The notes under the pieces: model-generated
Told to the model about the DNA's origin: nothing
Database searches by the model: none
Seen by the model: the letters and a program-made list of their open reading frames with translations, nothing else
Shown here: positions 61,206 to 64,000 of the stretch, piece by piece
Position numbering within the stretch: the stretch's first letter is position 1
Layout of the letters: each line of letters starts with the position of its first letter
Assembly (NCBI GenBank): GCA_040772065.1
Contig: JAXGYX010000001.1
Location: 1,922,001-1,986,000, forward strand
Length of the DNA: 64,000 bases
Direction of reading: 5' to 3'
Source: JAXGYX01 sp040772065
GTDB lineage: Bacteria > Bacillota > Clostridia > Saccharofermentanales > Fastidiosipilaceae
Translations under genes and position numbers: made by a program

Positions 61206-62051
61206 ATGACACACAGAAAAATAGCAAATACAGTTCAAGGAAACAATGCGATCGATGGAGCGGGCGTTCATCTGGTGCGCGTACTGGGACTTCGGACGGT
61301 CAAGAGTTATGATCCATTTCTCATGCTCGATATTTTTGATTCCGACAATCCGGATGACTATGTAAAGGGCTTTCCCTGGCATCCACATCGTGGTATTGAA
61401 ACATTGACCTACCTGATAGAGGGTGAGATTGAACATGGCGATTCACTTGGGAATTCCGGCAAGATTGGACCGGGCGATTGCCAGTGGATGCGGGCGGGCT
61501 CGGGCATCATCCACCAAGAAATGCCACTTGCTGCGCCAAAAATGAAAGGCTTTCAGCTTTGGTTGAACATGCCGGCGGCGAACAAAATGGATGATCCGAA
61601 GTATCACGACCTGCTCGCGGAACAAATCGGCCGATACGAGGACAGTGAAAAGACCGTGCGTGTGATTGGCGGGCGGTGGAACGATGTGCCGGGCGCGATG
61701 GAAGGCGATTACTATCCTGTCAATGTGTTTGACATCGAGCTGCGCCCGAATGCCGAGTTCCGGGCGGACATCGATGCGGACGACAACGTGTTCCTTTATA
61801 TTTTTGACGGAGGGCTGGAATTCCCTGATGGGCAGCAAGTGGCCGCGCGCCGGGCGATATTGACGACGCACGCGGCACAGCTGTCAGTCAAGGCGGTTGG
61901 AGAAGACACCCGTTTTATCTTGTACTCCGGTCCGCGCCTGGATGAGCCGGTTCATTGGGGAGGGCCGATCGTCATGAGCACAAAAGAGGATCTTGATTTG
62001 GCCTTTCGTGAACTGGATGAAGGAACGTTTATTAAACACGCCGGCAAATGA
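61206..62051 (+). CDS. Pirin family protein
   Basis: The 281-residue double-cupin protein contains FPWHPHRGIETLTYLIEGEIEHGDSLGN, with the metal-binding His residues, then GPGDCQWMRAGSGIIHQEMP, a Glu ligand and a C-terminal cupin with GPRLDEPVHWGGPIVM. Pirins bind iron; bacterial members show quercetinase-like activity or act as redox sensors. ATG 61206 has GAGGTGA 6 bases upstream; the GTG at 61197 lies within that site and is rejected. It is monocistronic. Its in vivo role cannot be deduced from the context. Confidence 0.93.
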   Translation: MTHRKIANTVQGNNAIDGAGVHLVRVLGLRTVKSYDPFLMLDIFDSDNPDDYVKGFPWHPHRGIETLTYLIEGEIEHGDSLGNSGKIGPGDCQWMRAGSGIIHQEMPLAAPKMKGFQLWLNMPAANKMDDPKYHDLLAEQIGRYEDSEKTVRVIGGRWNDVPGAMEGDYYPVNVFDIELRPNAEFRADIDADDNVFLYIFDGGLEFPDGQQVAARRAILTTHAAQLSVKAVGEDTRFILYSGPRLDEPVHWGGPIVMSTKEDLDLAFRELDEGTFIKHAGK

Positions 62052-62222
62052 TCATTATCACCATGTGGGCAGGTTGTGACCATCGAATTGACTGATCACA
62101 ACCATTATTAAAATCATACAAAACCCGATAGCATAGCATGAACCCTGAGTTGGGCTGTTATTTTAACGCATTAAATTCGACTCGATTCCGTCGGGTCGAT
62201 GTCGCGAAGAGGTGACGCCCAC

Positions 62223-62561
62223 CTATGTTTTTGACTGCTCCAATTCGTCCATGAAAAGCAACAGCGCATCAATATACTCCTCATCGACCTCGTACACTCG
62301 CTGTATCAACCGCTCCCGGGCATCGCTGGGCATGCTGGGTCGTGCGTGCTCATCACTGGAGAGATCACTCTTGGTCAATTGATCCAAATCCACATCATAC
62401 AAATCCGCCAGTTTGGATAACACACTGATGGACGGCTCCGCCACGCCTGTTTCCCATTTTTGCACGGTTGTGTATGATTTATAACCCAAAAAATCAGAGA
62501 TGTGATCCTGAGAATAATTGTTTTTCAAACGCAGATACCGTAGATTTTTAGATAAATACAT
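62223..62561 (-). CDS. XRE-family transcriptional regulator
   Basis: The 112-residue protein has an N-terminal Cro/C1-type helix-turn-helix (LRLKNNYSQDHISDFLGYKSYTTVQKWETGVAEPSISVLSKLADLYDVDLDQL, about 9-60) and a C-terminal helical tail (about 75-112), probably for dimerisation. GGGAGA lies 7 bases before the ATG. It is divergent from a second, smaller XRE gene, forming a bidirectional regulatory pair. Confidence 0.88.
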   Translation of the reverse strand: MYLSKNLRYLRLKNNYSQDHISDFLGYKSYTTVQKWETGVAEPSISVLSKLADLYDVDLDQLTKSDLSSDEHARPSMPSDARERLIQRVYEVDEEYIDALLLFMDELEQSKT

Positions 62562-62672
62562 GATGCGTTCTCCCGCGAAGATTGAATGACTTCACGTTAC
62601 AATAAATACGAATAATATTCAAGTAAACACTATATTTATTATGATTAAGAACAGCAAAGTTGAGGAGTTTCG

Positions 62673-62701
62673 TTGACACATGAATAATTTTCATGTAGTA
62701 T
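62673..62701 (+). promoter_or_regulatory. Promoter with embedded operator for the small XRE gene
   Basis: TTGACA (62673-62678), a 17-base spacer and TAGTAT (62696-62701) form a near-consensus promoter. The spacer is an inverted repeat, CATGAA (62679-62684) and TTCATG (62690-62695). A regulator bound there would block RNA polymerase, which suits an XRE-type repressor. Confidence 0.75.
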
Positions 62702-62738
62702 GCATTTATCGGAGGATCAGGCATAGGGGTCGACTAAG

Positions 62739-62939
62739 ATGAAATATTCTATAAGAGAACTTCGTGCGAGAAAACATGTCACGCAAAAGCAGGCCGCCAG
62801 AGACTTGGGGATCAGTGTTTCGACATATAATGCCTGGGAGCGTGATGTTTCGGGGGTCGCTATCAGCAAGGTTTCCGCCTTGGCGAATTATTTTGGAGTG
62901 CGTCTGGAAGAGATTGACTTCTCCCCTCCGCCGGACTAA
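62739..62939 (+). CDS. Small XRE-type DNA-binding protein
   Basis: The 66-residue protein is essentially one helix-turn-helix domain (IRELRARKHVTQKQAARDLGISVSTYNAWERDVSGVAISKVSALANYFGVRLEEI). It is preceded by the promoter with an operator-like repeat. The ribosome site is not strong. Proteins like this are typical of small regulatory pairs, toxin-antitoxin or phage-type switches, but no toxin or phage gene is next to it. It may autorepress or regulate the MFS gene 148 bases downstream. Confidence 0.8.
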   Translation: MKYSIRELRARKHVTQKQAARDLGISVSTYNAWERDVSGVAISKVSALANYFGVRLEEIDFSPPPD

Positions 62940-63086
62940 TGCCTGGCGACGTTAAGCGACCTGACCTCCTTCTTACGCGGATTTTCTGTATGTCGTGTCC
63001 ATTGTCGCCACTTTTACTGTATAATTAACCTGTTTGCTATTTGCCGTGAGCGTTTAAAGGCTGACCAATTCCAAGGAGGTTATATT

Positions 63087-64000
63087 ATGCAGGAGACTCA
63101 GACAAAAGGATCGAATCCGTTGAGATCAAATTATCAAATGATCGTCTCCTTTATTATTGTTGCGCTTTTTTGGTTTTCTACCTACGTATATTTACCTTAT
63201 CAGACAGCTTTTCTAACTGATCTGCAGACCGGCAGCTTTATGATCGGCTTGATCACCGGCTCATATGGCTTCGCGCAAATCCTGCTGCGCCCGCCTCTGG
63301 GTGTGATGATCGATCTGCAGGGGAAACAGAAACCATATATTTTAATCGGTGTCTTTATGCCGGCCGTTGCCTCGGCCGTCAGGCTGTTGGCGCTGAACGC
63401 CACAGGATTTTTAATTGGCAATATTTTGTCCGGAGTCGGCGCGGCGATGTGGATCGTTTTCCTGGTCTATTTCACCCGCTTCTTCAATGAGAGCAATATG
63501 CAAAAATCCAGCACGATCATGATGGCCGCGAACCAAATGGGGCAGTTGATCGGTTTCGTTTTAAGCGCCCTTGTGTACAGCAAAGTTGGTATGGCGACAC
63601 TTTGTTGGTTTAGTGTCGGAGCCGCATTGATCGCTACCGTGCTGTCGTTTACTCTGGAAGAAAATGGCAATGAACAAAGAAATGATTTGATGAAGAATAA
63701 CCAGGGTGGGGCCACGCAGGGGAAGGTTCAGCTTTCCGATCTGTGGGTTGTGTTTAAAAATAAACGACTGCTGTTTTACTCTATTTTCGCGATCGGTCAG
63801 ACCGGTCTTGTGTTGGCCACCGCGACCTCTTTCAACACCAAGATCATTCTCGATATGGGTGGTGGAGATCTGGAAGTTGGAATCAGCATGCTGGTGTTTA
63901 TGTTTTTCGCGGTCCTTTGCGCCTTTCTGGCCGCTGTCAAAGTGATCAGGAACTTAGGCCCAAAAATCATGATTCCATTTTCCTTGTTATGTGTGGCGGT
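63087..64000 (+). CDS. MFS-family transporter, cut by the window's right edge
   Basis: A frame of 304 codons is open to the end of the window. The protein starts MQETQTKGSNPLRSNYQMIV with AAGGAGG 8 bases before ATG 63087. Eight or more hydrophobic helices are visible (SFIIVALFWFSTYVYLPY, MIGLITGSYGFAQILL, ILIGVFMPAVASAVRLL, IGNILSGVGAAMWIVFLVYF and so on). A loop between helices 2 and 3 reads RPPLGVMIDLQGKQKPY, the MFS signature (G-x-x-x-D-R/K-x-G-R/K type). A hydrophilic central loop divides the two halves. Substrate unknown; likely a drug or small-solute exporter. The gene is not broken, only cut by the window. Confidence 0.85.
   Translation, partial: MQETQTKGSNPLRSNYQMIVSFIIVALFWFSTYVYLPYQTAFLTDLQTGSFMIGLITGSYGFAQILLRPPLGVMIDLQGKQKPYILIGVFMPAVASAVRLLALNATGFLIGNILSGVGAAMWIVFLVYFTRFFNESNMQKSSTIMMAANQMGQLIGFVLSALVYSKVGMATLCWFSVGAALIATVLSFTLEENGNEQRNDLMKNNQGGATQGKVQLSDLWVVFKNKRLLFYSIFAIGQTGLVLATATSFNTKIILDMGGGDLEVGISMLVFMFFAVLCAFLAAVKVIRNLGPKIMIPFSLLCVA

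Overview
The window looks like chromosomal DNA from a Gram-positive member of the Bacillota, most likely the class Clostridia. The signs are strong AGGAGG-type ribosome sites, frequent TTG starts, an Rrf2/CymR-type regulator next to cysK, a YhaO/YhaN-like pair, cobalamin-dependent MetH with a separately encoded activation domain, and a Thr/Ala/Glu-rich lipoprotein linker on the sugar-binding protein. No rRNA, transposase, phage structural gene or CRISPR array was seen. Three tRNA genes are present: Arg-CCG, Ser-GCT and Ser-TGA.

Layout. 1-12.9 kb holds mostly housekeeping genes: trmO (cut by the left edge), an Rrf2 regulator with cysK, a beta-helix acyltransferase-like gene, nadE with its glutaminase cysteine replaced, a DeoR regulator, a dihydrouridine synthase, tRNA-Arg, an EF-G paralogue, a PHP phosphoesterase and a membrane glycosyltransferase. 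13.3-22.5 kb is a tight seven-gene operon: a CDP-archaeol-synthase-like enzyme, two rifampin-phosphotransferase-like dikinases, a phosphatidylserine-synthase-like enzyme, a pyruvoyl decarboxylase, a UbiA prenyltransferase and a GNAT-like acyltransferase. I read it as a pathway for an unusual phosphoethanolamine-type lipid. 22.6-25.5 kb holds an amidohydrolase, a nucleoside phosphorylase and an unknown gene. 25.65-26.61 kb is an AT-rich stretch without credible coding sequence. It has a near-consensus promoter, GNRA-capped hairpins, complementary ends and a terminator, and it is a strong candidate for a large structured non-coding RNA.

26.7-28.3 kb carries, on the minus strand, a kinase-like/nuclease-like fusion coupled to a divergent hypoxanthine phosphoribosyltransferase. 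28.6-37.6 kb has envelope-associated proteins (zinc ribbon plus SH3, and a 20-residue tandem-repeat tail), a SbcD/SbcC-like pair, rpiA and a large unknown. 37.7-43.8 kb is a methionine/one-carbon operon: a DsbA-like protein, the MetH activation domain, MetH, and a homocysteine methyltransferase-MTHFR fusion. 44-51 kb is mixed: DUF5662, a DUF362 ferredoxin protein, an unknown, a Gfo/Idh/MocA dehydrogenase, tRNA-Ser, an AEC transporter and a MocR regulator lacking its PLP lysine.

51.7-58.5 kb is an inositol/sugar catabolic cluster: a LacI regulator, iolG, two TIM-barrel isomerases, a lipoprotein binding protein, a decayed fragment of a second binding protein and another dehydrogenase. No transporter permease or ATPase lies beside it. 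58.8-64 kb holds an SDR, pdxS without pdxT, tRNA-Ser, a pirin, a divergent pair of XRE regulators with an operator-like repeat inside a promoter, and an MFS transporter cut by the right edge. All family assignments come from reading motifs by eye; no database search was run.
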